A stretch of 64,000 nt of DNA from NCBI RefSeq assembly GCF_022012305.1, contig NZ_JAKLTM010000010.1:1-64000 (forward strand). The letters run 5' to 3'. Source of the DNA: Ramlibacter paludis (GTDB lineage: Bacteria; Pseudomonadota; Gammaproteobacteria; Burkholderiales; Burkholderiaceae_C). The notes beneath the pieces were generated by a model. That model was not told the origin of the DNA and made no database searches. It saw only the letters and a program-made list of their open reading frames with translations. Both the position numbers and the translations under genes were made by a program. Shown in pieces: positions 37,970 through 46,912 of this stretch (the first letter of the stretch is position 1; each line of letters opens with the position of its first letter).

Positions 37970-40240
37970 ATGAGCAACGGCAAGACACTCTGGCGCTGGC
38001 TGGCACTGATCTTCGTGCTGTCCTTCGGCGCCCTCGGCTACCTGGGCTGGCAGATCTACCTGACCGCCCCTCCGATTCCCAAGGCGGTCGTCTCGGCCAG
38101 CGGGCAGACCCTGTTCACGGGCGAGCAGGTGCAGCGCGGCCAGCAGGTCTGGCTCGCCAGCGGCGGCCAGCAGCAAGGCAGCGTCTGGGGCCACGGCGCC
38201 TACGTCGCGCCCGACTGGTCGGCCGACTGGCTGCACCGCGAGGCGACGGCCTTGCGCGACCTGCGCGCCCGGTCCGTCGCGCACGACGCAACCTCGCTCA
38301 CGCCGGCCGAGCGCGGCGCGCTGCAGGGGATCGTGCAGGACGAGATGCGCCGCAACACCTATGACGCCGCCAGCGGCCAGGTGACCGTGAGCGACCTGCG
38401 GGCGCAGGCGATCCGCCAGGTGGCGGACCACTACGCGGGCCTGTTCGGCACCGATCCGGCACTGGAAAAGCTGCGCGAGCAATACGCGATGACCACGGAC
38501 GAAGTGCCGCAGGCCGCCGACCGTGCAGCGCTCACCGCCTTCTTCTTCTGGACCTCCTGGGCTGCGGCCACCGACCGTCCGGGCGAGGCCGGCCTCTCGT
38601 ACACCAGCAACTGGCCGCACGAGCCGCTGGTGGGCAACACCATGACGTCGTCGGCCGCCGTCTGGTCGATGGCCTCCATCATCCTGCTGCTCGCCGCGAT
38701 CGCCGCCATGCTGTGGCTGCACGGCGCCGGCAAGCACGAAGAGGAGGCGCGCCCGCCGCAGTCCGACCCGCTGCTTGGCGTCGCGGCGACGCCTTCGATG
38801 AAGGCCACGCGCAAGTACTTCTTCGTGGTGATCGGCCTCATGCTGCTGCAGATCGCCATGGGCGCCATCACCGCGCACTACGCGGTGGAGGGCCAGGCCT
38901 TCTTCGGCATCCCGCTGGCCGAAGTGCTGCCCTACGTGGTGAGCCGCACGGTGCACACGCAGGTCGGCATCTTCTGGATCGCCACCGCCTGGCTGGCCAC
39001 CGGCCTCTACATCGCGCCGCTGCTCGGGGGCAAGGAGCCGAGGTTCCAGAAGCTGGGCGTCGACTTCCTGTTCTATGCGCTGCTGCTGATCGTGGTCGGC
39101 TCCACCGCCTTCGGCTGGCTGGGCAACCTGCAGCGCAGCGGCACCGACTTCAGCTTCTGGATCGGCAACCAGGGCCTGGAATTCACCAGCATGGGCCGCG
39201 TCTGGCAGTACCTGCTGTTCGTCGGCCTGCTGCTGTGGGCCGTGCTGCTCGCCCGCGCGCTCTGGCCGGCATTGAAGACGCCTTCGGAAAGCCGCGGCCT
39301 GATCGCCATGGTGTTCCTGTCGGCCACCTGCATCGGCGGCTTCTACGCCACCTCGCTCGCCTGGGGCCAGCACACGCACTACTCGATGGTCGAATACTGG
39401 CGCTGGTGGCTGGTGCACCTGTGGGTGGAAGGCTTCTTCGAAGTGTTCGCCACGGCCGTCATCGCGCTGATCTTCACCAAGCTGGGGCTGGTGCGCGCAT
39501 CGAGCGCGAACCGCGCCATCGTGGCCGAAACCATCGTGTTCCTGTTCGGCGGCATCCTGGGCACGCTGCACCACCTGTACTGGACCGGCACGCCGACCTC
39601 GGTGATCGCCGTCGGCGCCGTGTTCTCCGCGCTGGAAGTCGTGCCGCTCACGCTGATCGGCCTGGAGGCGCTGCAGAACTGGAGGCGCTCGCAAGGCGTG
39701 GCCTGGCTCGCGGCCTACAAGTGGCCGGTGCTGTGCTTCGTCGCCGTCGGCTTCTGGAACACCGTCGGCGCCGGCCTGCTCGGCTTCGCGATCAACCCCC
39801 CGGCCTCGCTGTACTACGTGCAAGGCCTGAACATGACGGCGGCCCACGGCCATGCCGCGCTGTTCGGTGTCTACGGCATGCTGGGCATCGGCCTCATGCT
39901 GTTCTGCCTGCGCGGCCTCTATGCGCGCGGCCTGCATGCCGACAGCCTGCTCAAGCCCGCCTACTGGGGCCTGAACATCGGCCTGGCCATGATGGTGTTC
40001 CTGTCGCTGCTGCCGGCCGGCATCTACCAGGCCTGGGCCAGCATCACGCAAGGCCTCTGGTATGCACGCTCGCCGGCGATCATCCACTCGCCCGTGATGG
40101 AAGCGCTGGTCTGGCTGCGCGTGCCGGGCGACATCCTGTTCTCGATCGGCGCGCTCTACCTGGGTGTCTATGCGCTGCGGCTGCTGCGCCGCGGCCAGGC
40201 GGGAGCCACCGTGCCGGCCGGGGCAGCCACTGCCCGCTGA
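37970..40240 (+). CDS. norZ: Quinol-dependent nitric oxide reductase (qNOR)
   Basis: 756 aa, the usual qNOR size. Reduces two NO to N2O at a haem b3/FeB site in the inner membrane using quinol. The N-terminal part (to about 230) is the quinol-oxidising extension with one membrane helix. Key residues in the core are H in SRTVHTQVGIFW (low-spin haem), WWLVHLWVEGFFEV (FeB His and Glu), GTLHHLYW (FeB His pair) and TAAHGHAALFG (haem ligands). It follows the DUF2249 gene by 31 bp and precedes nsrR by 9 bp. No NorC is present, consistent with a quinol donor. Confidence 0.94.
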   Translation: MSNGKTLWRWLALIFVLSFGALGYLGWQIYLTAPPIPKAVVSASGQTLFTGEQVQRGQQVWLASGGQQQGSVWGHGAYVAPDWSADWLHREATALRDLRARSVAHDATSLTPAERGALQGIVQDEMRRNTYDAASGQVTVSDLRAQAIRQVADHYAGLFGTDPALEKLREQYAMTTDEVPQAADRAALTAFFFWTSWAAATDRPGEAGLSYTSNWPHEPLVGNTMTSSAAVWSMASIILLLAAIAAMLWLHGAGKHEEEARPPQSDPLLGVAATPSMKATRKYFFVVIGLMLLQIAMGAITAHYAVEGQAFFGIPLAEVLPYVVSRTVHTQVGIFWIATAWLATGLYIAPLLGGKEPRFQKLGVDFLFYALLLIVVGSTAFGWLGNLQRSGTDFSFWIGNQGLEFTSMGRVWQYLLFVGLLLWAVLLARALWPALKTPSESRGLIAMVFLSATCIGGFYATSLAWGQHTHYSMVEYWRWWLVHLWVEGFFEVFATAVIALIFTKLGLVRASSANRAIVAETIVFLFGGILGTLHHLYWTGTPTSVIAVGAVFSALEVVPLTLIGLEALQNWRRSQGVAWLAAYKWPVLCFVAVGFWNTVGAGLLGFAINPPASLYYVQGLNMTAAHGHAALFGVYGMLGIGLMLFCLRGLYARGLHADSLLKPAYWGLNIGLAMMVFLSLLPAGIYQAWASITQGLWYARSPAIIHSPVMEALVWLRVPGDILFSIGALYLGVYALRLLRRGQAGATVPAGAATAR

Positions 40241-40249
40241 AGGAAAGCC

Positions 40250-40693
40250 ATGAAGCTCACGCTCTTCACCGACTACAGCATGCGCGTGCTGATCTACCTG
40301 GCCGCGCGGCCGGGGGAGCGCGCGACCATCGCGCAAGTCGCGGGCGCCTACGGCATCTCCGAGCACCACCTGGTGAAGGTGGTCCACTTCCTCGGCCAGG
40401 CGGGCTGGCTGCGCAACGTGCGCGGCAAGGGCGGCGGGCTGGAGCTGGCCCAGGAGCCGGACCAGATCGTGCTCGGCGAAGTCGTGCGCGCCACGGAGGG
40501 CGAGGCGGCGGTGGCCGAATGCTTCGGCCCCGACCACGGCAACTGCTGCATCGAGCCCGCCTGCCGGCTGCGCGGCGTGCTGCGCGAAGCAGTGGCCGCG
40601 TTCGAGGCCGTGCTCGATCGCTACACGCTGGCCGACGTGTCCGGCAACAGGAAACAGCTCGCGCAGCTGCTGTTCTTCCCGCGGGCCGCATGA
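40250..40693 (+). CDS. nsrR: NO-sensing Rrf2-family repressor NsrR
   Basis: 147 aa. N-terminal Rrf2 winged helix-turn-helix (MKLTLFTDYSMRVLIYLA is the standard NsrR opening; HHLVKVVHFLGQAGWL). The Fe-S ligands are C91, C99 or C100, and C105. Its [Fe-S] cluster reacts with NO and releases DNA. Encoded inside the NO reductase operon, it should control both the operon and itself through the operator at 37607-37627, and nirK through 37520-37540. AAGGAAA precedes the ATG. Confidence 0.92.
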   Translation: MKLTLFTDYSMRVLIYLAARPGERATIAQVAGAYGISEHHLVKVVHFLGQAGWLRNVRGKGGGLELAQEPDQIVLGEVVRATEGEAAVAECFGPDHGNCCIEPACRLRGVLREAVAAFEAVLDRYTLADVSGNRKQLAQLLFFPRAA

Positions 40694-41022
40694 TGGACGC
40701 GCCCTTCGCCTATGCAGGGCCGCCGGAGCTGCTGCCCGTCACGATGAAAGCGCTGCAGGGCGTGGTCGATCCGGAAGTCGCGCTCGACATCGTCAACGTG
40801 GGACTGGTCTACGGCGTCACCGTCGAAGCCGGCCGCATGGACGTGCACCTGACGATGACCTCCGCTGCCTGCCCGGTGGCGGACGTGATCGTGTCGGAAG
40901 TGGAGGACGCCCTCGACGCGGCCTTGCCGCCCGAACTGAAGATCCACGTCGAACTGGTCTGGGAGCCGCCATGGTCGCCGCAGCGCATGAGCCCGCGGGC
41001 TCGCGCCTTCATGGGCTGGTGA
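40690..41022 (+). CDS. SufT/PaaD-like Fe-S assembly factor (DUF59)
   Basis: 110 aa MIP18/DUF59 domain: LQGVVDPEVALDIVNVGLVYG and the conserved CPVAD near residue 62, then LVWEPPWSPQRMS. These proteins help build or repair Fe-S clusters. It overlaps nsrR by ATGA and could maintain NsrR's cluster or other NO-damaged clusters; that link is inference. The tail ends in ARAFMGW, typical of the family. Confidence 0.85.
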   Translation: MMDAPFAYAGPPELLPVTMKALQGVVDPEVALDIVNVGLVYGVTVEAGRMDVHLTMTSAACPVADVIVSEVEDALDAALPPELKIHVELVWEPPWSPQRMSPRARAFMGW

Positions 41023-42095
41023 GCGCACGCGGCGCCGTCGCCGCGGTGCTCGTCGTGTCCGTCGCCGGTTCGCTGCTTGCCGGCATGGCCGGCGGACTCC
41101 TGCGGGTGGGAGTCGCCACGACCAGCGCGGACTGGGTGGGCCGCGCCGCCCTCGCCCACGCCGCCCTGATGCTGTGCGGCTTCATGGGCACGGTGATCGC
41201 GATCGAACGCGCGGTGGCGGCGAAGCGGCGCTTCGCCTGGAGCGTGCCGCTGCTCTCCGGTGCCGCCGGGGTGCTGCTGCTGCAGGGCGCGGACGGCCTC
41301 GCCGGAACCTTGCTGGCCCTGGCGGGCCTGGCCTTCCTCGCCGTGAACCTGCAGTTGCTGCAGCGCCAGCGGGCGCCCCACACGGTGCTGCTGCTGGCCG
41401 GCGCCGGTGCCTGGTGCGCCGGCAACCTGCTGTTCGCGGCTGGCGCCGGTCCGGCTGCGGTGCTGCCTTGGTGGTTCGCCTTCCTCGTGATGACGGTGGC
41501 GGCGGAACGGCTGGAGATGACTCGCCTGATGCGGCGGCGGCCGGCGGCGCAGCCACTGCTCGTGATCGTGCTGGCCTTGCTCCTGCTCGGCGCCGCGCTG
41601 TCGGCGGCGTGGCCGGCGGGCGGCGGCGTGCTGTTCGGTGCCGCCTTGCTGGCGCTGGCCGGCTGGCTGTTCACCTTCGACATCGCCCGCCGCACCGTGC
41701 GGGCGCAAGGCCTGCCGCGCTACATGGCCGTCTGCCTGCTGGCCGGCTATGCCTGGCTGGCCGCCGGCGGCCTTGCCTGGGCGGCGACCGCGCTGGGTGC
41801 GCCCGCGCGCGACCTCGCGCTGCACGGCCTCGGCCTCGGCTTTCTCTTCAGCATGGTCTTCGGCCACGCGCCGGTGATCCTGCCGGCCATCGCACGCGTC
41901 AAGCTGCTGTTCGGCCGCTTCTTCTACCTTCCGCTGGCCGCACTGCACGCCTCGTTGCTGCTGCGCCTGGCCGGCGGCCTGTTCGATTTCGAGGCGCGCC
42001 GCGCCGGTGCCGTCTGCAACGCACTGGCGCTGGCCCTCTTCGCCCTGACCCTCGCAGCGTCCGCCCTTGCCTGGCGGCGCCGCCATCCCGCATGA
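40971..42095 (+). CDS. Polytopic membrane protein of the NO-response operon, unknown
   Basis: 374 aa with about ten membrane helices. It keeps possible haem-binding His/Arg in loops (LAHAALMLCGFMGTVIAIER, FGHAPVILPAIARVKLLFG), and the layout resembles NnrS, whose gene follows. The ATG at 40971 has GGGAG just upstream but overlaps the previous gene by 52 bp; a GTG at 41019 giving a GTGA overlap is the alternative start. Its role is not known; position suggests NO tolerance or copper/haem handling. Confidence 0.72.
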   Translation: MVAAAHEPAGSRLHGLVSARGAVAAVLVVSVAGSLLAGMAGGLLRVGVATTSADWVGRAALAHAALMLCGFMGTVIAIERAVAAKRRFAWSVPLLSGAAGVLLLQGADGLAGTLLALAGLAFLAVNLQLLQRQRAPHTVLLLAGAGAWCAGNLLFAAGAGPAAVLPWWFAFLVMTVAAERLEMTRLMRRRPAAQPLLVIVLALLLLGAALSAAWPAGGGVLFGAALLALAGWLFTFDIARRTVRAQGLPRYMAVCLLAGYAWLAAGGLAWAATALGAPARDLALHGLGLGFLFSMVFGHAPVILPAIARVKLLFGRFFYLPLAALHASLLLRLAGGLFDFEARRAGAVCNALALALFALTLAASALAWRRRHPA

Positions 42096-43285
42096 AGCCA
42101 TTCCTCCGCATCGAAGAACCCCCGCGCCCCGCGCCACCGCAAGGCTTCGCCTTGTGGCAACTGGGCTTCCGGCCCCTCTACCTGCTGGCGAGTTCCTTCG
42201 CGGCGCTGTCGATCCTGCTGTGGGCGCTGCAGTTCACGGGACACCTGGCGGCGCCCTACCTGCCCGGCGCGCTGTGGCATGCCCACGAGATGCTGTTCGG
42301 CTTCACGCTGGCCGTGATCGTCGGCTTCCTGTTCACCGCGGGCAGGAACTGGTCGGGCCAGCCCACGCCCACCGGCAGCCTGCTGGCCGCCTTCTGTGCG
42401 CTGTGGCTCGCCGGCCGCGTGCTGGTGCTCACGCCCTGGGGCTGGGCCTCCGCGATCGTGAACGCGGCGTTTCCGCTGGCTGCGGCGATCGCACTGGCGA
42501 TTCCCTTCGCGCGCGCGGGCAACCGCCGCAACTACTTCTTCGTCGCGCTGCTGGCCCTGCTGGCGGCGGCGACGCTGGCCGTGCACCTGAACCAGCTGGG
42601 AGCGATCGCGCTGCCCGCCTGGGCGGGCATCGGCCTGGCGCTCGACGTGGTGCTCTTCATCCTGTGCGTGATGGGCGGGCGGGTGATTCCCATGTTCACC
42701 AACAACGGCGTGCCCGGCGCGGGCGCGCAGCGGCGCAACGGGGTGGAGCGGCTGGCGCTGGGCGCCGTGCTGGCACTGCTCGCGGCCGACGCGCTGCGCG
42801 CGCCCGCCTGGCTGCTGGCCGCGATCGCCGCCGCGGCCGCGGCCGCGCACCTCGCGCGCTGGCTGCTGTGGCAGCCGTGGAAAACCTTGCGCACGCCGCT
42901 GGTGTGGGTGCTGCACCTGGCCTATGCCTGGATCCCGGTCCACCTCGCGTTGCGGGCCCTCGCCGCGATGGACCGGATTCCGCCGTCGGCCGCTACGCAC
43001 GCACTGACCGTGGGTGCGGTCGGCGGCCTGGTGATCGGCATGATGACCCGCACCGCGCGCGGCCACACCGCGCGGCCCCTGCGCGCCGACGACTGGGACA
43101 CCGCCGCTTACCTGCTGGTGGCGGCCGCTGCCTTCGTGCGCGTGCTGCTGCCGCTGGCGCAGCCGGCCTGGCTGCTGCAGGCGGTGCTCGGTTCGGCCCT
43201 GCTCTGGTCGACCGGCTTCGCCCTCTACACGGTGCGCTACTTCAATGCATTGACCCGCCCGCGCCTCGACGGCAAGGCGGGCTGA
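42092..43285 (+). CDS. nnrS: NnrS-family haem/copper membrane protein
   Basis: 397 aa, about twelve membrane helices. NnrS features are LWQLGFRPLYLLASSFAAL near the start, ALWHAHEMLFGFTLAVIVGFLF, GGRVIPMFTNNGVPG and TARGHTARPL. NnrS protects cells against NO during denitrification and binds haem and copper. It overlaps the preceding membrane gene (ATGA) and is followed by the nitronate monooxygenase gene after 13 bp. Confidence 0.9.
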   Translation: MKPFLRIEEPPRPAPPQGFALWQLGFRPLYLLASSFAALSILLWALQFTGHLAAPYLPGALWHAHEMLFGFTLAVIVGFLFTAGRNWSGQPTPTGSLLAAFCALWLAGRVLVLTPWGWASAIVNAAFPLAAAIALAIPFARAGNRRNYFFVALLALLAAATLAVHLNQLGAIALPAWAGIGLALDVVLFILCVMGGRVIPMFTNNGVPGAGAQRRNGVERLALGAVLALLAADALRAPAWLLAAIAAAAAAAHLARWLLWQPWKTLRTPLVWVLHLAYAWIPVHLALRALAAMDRIPPSAATHALTVGAVGGLVIGMMTRTARGHTARPLRADDWDTAAYLLVAAAAFVRVLLPLAQPAWLLQAVLGSALLWSTGFALYTVRYFNALTRPRLDGKAG

Positions 43286-43298
43286 CCCACGACAGGAA

Positions 43299-44519
43299 AT
43301 GACGACGATGGACAGACCTTCAGCAATGGAACAGGCGCGCGCCTCCGGCCTGCAACCCTGGAACTTCGGCGGACGCACCTTGCTGCCCGTGGTGCAAGGC
43401 GGCATGGGCGTCGGCGTCTCCGCCGGCGGGCTGGCCGGCACCGTGGCTTCCTTCGACGCGCTGGGCACGATCTCCTCGGTCGACCTGCGCCGCCTGCATC
43501 CCGACCTGATGGAACGCACCGGCGAGCTCGAGGGCCCCGAAGCCAAGGCGCTGATCGACGCCGCCAACGGCGAGGCGCTCGCCCGCGAGATCGCGCGCGC
43601 CCGCGACCTCGCGCAGGGGCGCGGCCTCGTCGCGGTCAACGTGATGCGCGCCCTCGACCAGTACGCGACCTACGTGCGGCAGGCGCTGGAAAGCGGCGCC
43701 GACGCGCTGGTGGTGGGCGCCGGCCTGCCGCTGGACCTGCCGGACCTGGCGCGCGACTTCCCGCGGGTGGCGCTGGTGCCCATCCTGTCCGACGCCCGCG
43801 GCATCCAGCTGCTGGTGCGCAAGTGGGAGAAGAAAGGCCGCCTGCCCGATGCGATCGTGATCGAGCATCCGCGGCTGGCCGGCGGTCACCTGGGGGCGGC
43901 AAAAGTGGAAGACCTGAACGACCGGCGCTTCGACTTCGACGTCGTGCTGCCGGAAACGCTGGCCTTCTTCCGCCAGGCCGGCCTGGAAGGTCGCATTCCG
44001 CTGGTTGCAGCGGGTGGGATCTCCTGCCGCGAAGACATCCTGCGGCTGCAGGGGCTGGGCGCCGCCGCGGTGCAGCTGGGCACCGCCTTTGCCGTCACCA
44101 GCGAAGGCGACGCCAGCCTGGCATTCAAGCAGGTGCTGGCCGGCGCGCGGCCCGAAGACATCGTCGAATTCACCAGCGTCGCCGGCCTGCCCGCCCGCGC
44201 GGTGCGCACGCCCTGGCTGGACAAGTACCTGCGCCTGCAGGAACGGATGCAGGCGCACGCCCACGCCAAGGCGCACTGCACGATGTGGTTCGACTGCCTG
44301 TCCACCTGCGGCCTGCGCGACGGCAAGGCCGCCTGGGGCCAGTTCTGCATCGACAAGGTGCTTGGCCATGCGCTCGCCGGGGACGTGCGCAAAGGCCTAT
44401 TCTTCCGGGGTGCGGGACGGCTGCCTTTCGGCAGCGAGATCCGTCCGGTGCGCGATCTGCTCGCCTGGCTCTCCGGCAACCTGCCCGTCAACACCCCCGT
44501 GGAGGCCACATCCCCATGA
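43299..44519 (+). CDS. Nitronate monooxygenase family protein
   Basis: 406 aa FMN-dependent TIM barrel. Motifs: VVQGGMGVGVSAGGLAG at the N-terminus, VVGAGLPLDLPDL, IEHPRLAGGHLG and AAGGISCREDILRLQGLGA. Family members oxidise nitronates (2-nitropropane dioxygenase), but many have other NO-related or unknown roles. It is longer than the usual 320-350 aa because of a C-terminal Cys-containing region (CTMWFDCLSTCGLRDG). ATGA overlap with the following reductase gene suggests coupled translation. Confidence 0.87.
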   Translation: MTTMDRPSAMEQARASGLQPWNFGGRTLLPVVQGGMGVGVSAGGLAGTVASFDALGTISSVDLRRLHPDLMERTGELEGPEAKALIDAANGEALAREIARARDLAQGRGLVAVNVMRALDQYATYVRQALESGADALVVGAGLPLDLPDLARDFPRVALVPILSDARGIQLLVRKWEKKGRLPDAIVIEHPRLAGGHLGAAKVEDLNDRRFDFDVVLPETLAFFRQAGLEGRIPLVAAGGISCREDILRLQGLGAAAVQLGTAFAVTSEGDASLAFKQVLAGARPEDIVEFTSVAGLPARAVRTPWLDKYLRLQERMQAHAHAKAHCTMWFDCLSTCGLRDGKAAWGQFCIDKVLGHALAGDVRKGLFFRGAGRLPFGSEIRPVRDLLAWLSGNLPVNTPVEATSP

Positions 44520-46912
44520 AGCGCGATCCTTCCTCGACCCGCCTGCCGGCGCTGCCGCTCCAGCCGATCAGCCAGGACGTGCTGCACGAGAAGTACCTCA
44601 AGCCCGGCGAGACCAGCGAAGCCGACCTCATGCGCCGCGTCGCCCGCGCGCTGGCCGGCGTCGAGGCCGAGCCGCTGCGCGTGCAATGGGAGCAGCGCTT
44701 CTTCGACAACCTGCAGGCCGGCGCGATCGGGGCGGGCCGCATCATGAGCGCGGCCGGCACCCCGCTGGAAGCCACCCTCATCAACTGCTTCGTGCAGCCG
44801 GTCGGCGACAGCATCCAGGGCCGCGACGACGAAGGCTTCCCGGGCATCTACGAAGCCTTGCGCGAAGCGGCCGAGACCATGCGGCGCGGCGGCGGCGTGG
44901 GCTACGACTTCTCGCGCATCCGCCCGCGCGGCGCCGACGTCAAGGCGACCGCCTCGCTGGCGTCGGGCCCCTGCAGCTACATGGACGTGTTCGACCATTC
45001 CTGTTCGACGGTGGAGAGCGCCGGTGCCCGGCGCGGCGCGCAGATGGGCGTGCTGCGCATGGACCACCCCGACGTGCTGGAGTTCATCACCGCCAAGCGC
45101 ACGCCGGGGCGCTGGAACAACTTCAACGTCTCCGTGGCCGTCGGCGACGATTTCATGCGTGCCCTGCAGGGCGGCGAGGACTGGGCCCTGGTGCACAAGG
45201 CGAAGCCGGGGGCCGCACTGCTCGCGCAGGGCGCGCACCTGCGCGAGGATGGTGCGTGGGTGTATCGCACGCTGCCGGCGCAGCAGTTGTGGGACACGGT
45301 GATGAAGTCGGCCTACGACTTCGCCGAACCGGGCATCCTGTTCGTCGACACCATGAACCGCGACAACAACCTGCGGTATGCAGAGAAGATCACGGCGACC
45401 AATCCCTGCGGCGAGCAGCCCTTGCCGCCCTACGGCTGCTGCGACCTCGGCCCGATCGTCCTGCCGCGTTTCGTTCGCCACGCCTTCGGGTTCGGCGGCA
45501 CCGCGGACTTCGACTTCGAAGGTTTCGCGGCGGCCACCGCCGTGCAGGTGCGCGCGCTCGACAACGTGCTCGCGCTCACGCACTGGCCCCTGCCGCAGCA
45601 GGACGCCGAGTCGCGCAGCAAGCGCCGCATCGGCGTCGGCTTCACGGGCCTGGGCAATGCGCTGGCCATGCTGCGCCTGCGCTACGACCGGCCCGAGGGG
45701 CGCGACATGGCCGCGCGCATTGCGCGCACCATGCGCGATGCCGCTTATGCCGCCTCGGTGGAACTGGCGAAGGAAAAGGGCGCCTTCCCCCTGTTCGACG
45801 CGGCGAAGTACCTCGAAACCGGCACCTTCGCCAGCCGCCTCGACGAGCCGTTGAAGGAGCAGATCCGCCGGCACGGCATCCGCAACAGCCACCTGCTGTC
45901 GATCGCGCCCACCGGCACGGTGAGCCTCGCCTTCGCCGACAACGCCTCCAACGGCATCGAGCCGCCCTTCTCCTGGACCTACAAGCGCAGGAAGCGCGCC
46001 GCCGAGGGCGGCACCACCGAGTACGTGGTGGAGGACCACGCCTGGCGCCTCTTCCGTTCGCTCGGCGGGGACACGGCGAAGTTGCCGGCGTGGTTCGTCT
46101 CCGCGCTGCAGATGCCGGCGGCCGACCACCTGGCGATGATGGAGGCGGTGCAGCCCTTCATCGACAGTGCCATCTCGAAAACGGTGAACGTGCCGGCCGA
46201 TTACCCGTATGCCGACTTCCAGGGCCTCTACCTGGAAGCATGGCGCGCCGGGCTGAAGGGGCTGGCGACCTACCGGCCCAACGAGATCCTGGGCGCCGTG
46301 CTGACGACGGACGAGGCGAAGCCCGAAGTGGAACGGCGCCAGGCCGACCCGATGCGGGCCATGATCGAAAGCCGTCCCAAGGGCCAGCTGCCGGCCGTGG
46401 TGGAGAAGGTCGAATACTGGACCCAGCAAGGCCGGCAGACGCTGTACATCGTCGTGTCCTTCCTGCCGGTCGCCGGCGGCCGCGAGCGCGCCATCGAGTT
46501 CTTCATGCCGGTGGGACAGAGCGGCGAGTCGCAGCAGTGGATCACGTCCAGCATGCGCATGCTGTCGCTCGCGGCGCGGGGCGGCTTCCTCGAACGGGCG
46601 CTGGCCGACATGCGCAAGGTGGCCTGGGACCGCGGCCCGGTGCGCCTGGGAACGCATGCGCGGCCCGACGGCACGCCGGTGCCGATGTGGCACGACTCGG
46701 AAGTCGCGGCGATCGCCTACGCCATCCAGAACATCATCGCGCGGCGCAACGGCGAGCCGGTGGCGCAGCTGGTGACGCCGTCAGCGCCCGCCGCCACGGA
46801 GCCGGCCACGATGGCGGGCGCCAAGTGTCCCGAATGCGGCGCGCACGCGATGATCCGCAAGGACGGCTGCGACTTCTGCACGCAGTGCGGACACGTGGGG
46901 GCCTGCGGTTAG
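44516..46912 (+). CDS. nrdJ: Adenosylcobalamin-dependent (class II) ribonucleotide reductase
   Basis: 798 aa. Makes deoxyribonucleotides without oxygen. The 10-stranded barrel shows INCFVQPV (C91), TNPCGEQPLPPYGCC (C298) and LSIAPTGTVSLAFADNASNG. The C-terminus has a zinc-ribbon-like CPEC, CDFC and CTQCG for thiol relay. No ATP-cone is visible. GGAGG lies about 13 nt before the ATG, which overlaps the upstream stop. Last gene of the NO-reductase operon, suggesting dNTP supply when oxygen is absent or NO blocks a class I enzyme (inference). Cobalamin must come from elsewhere. Confidence 0.92.
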   Translation: MKRDPSSTRLPALPLQPISQDVLHEKYLKPGETSEADLMRRVARALAGVEAEPLRVQWEQRFFDNLQAGAIGAGRIMSAAGTPLEATLINCFVQPVGDSIQGRDDEGFPGIYEALREAAETMRRGGGVGYDFSRIRPRGADVKATASLASGPCSYMDVFDHSCSTVESAGARRGAQMGVLRMDHPDVLEFITAKRTPGRWNNFNVSVAVGDDFMRALQGGEDWALVHKAKPGAALLAQGAHLREDGAWVYRTLPAQQLWDTVMKSAYDFAEPGILFVDTMNRDNNLRYAEKITATNPCGEQPLPPYGCCDLGPIVLPRFVRHAFGFGGTADFDFEGFAAATAVQVRALDNVLALTHWPLPQQDAESRSKRRIGVGFTGLGNALAMLRLRYDRPEGRDMAARIARTMRDAAYAASVELAKEKGAFPLFDAAKYLETGTFASRLDEPLKEQIRRHGIRNSHLLSIAPTGTVSLAFADNASNGIEPPFSWTYKRRKRAAEGGTTEYVVEDHAWRLFRSLGGDTAKLPAWFVSALQMPAADHLAMMEAVQPFIDSAISKTVNVPADYPYADFQGLYLEAWRAGLKGLATYRPNEILGAVLTTDEAKPEVERRQADPMRAMIESRPKGQLPAVVEKVEYWTQQGRQTLYIVVSFLPVAGGRERAIEFFMPVGQSGESQQWITSSMRMLSLAARGGFLERALADMRKVAWDRGPVRLGTHARPDGTPVPMWHDSEVAAIAYAIQNIIARRNGEPVAQLVTPSAPAATEPATMAGAKCPECGAHAMIRKDGCDFCTQCGHVGACG

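Noticed and set aside
37868..40537. 889-codon open frame antisense to the NO reductase
   Set aside because: Same G+C artefact; it would cover norZ and part of nsrR, both firmly identified.
43886..46693. 935-codon open frame antisense to nrdJ
   Set aside because: No recognisable domain and the sense strand encodes a complete reductase.
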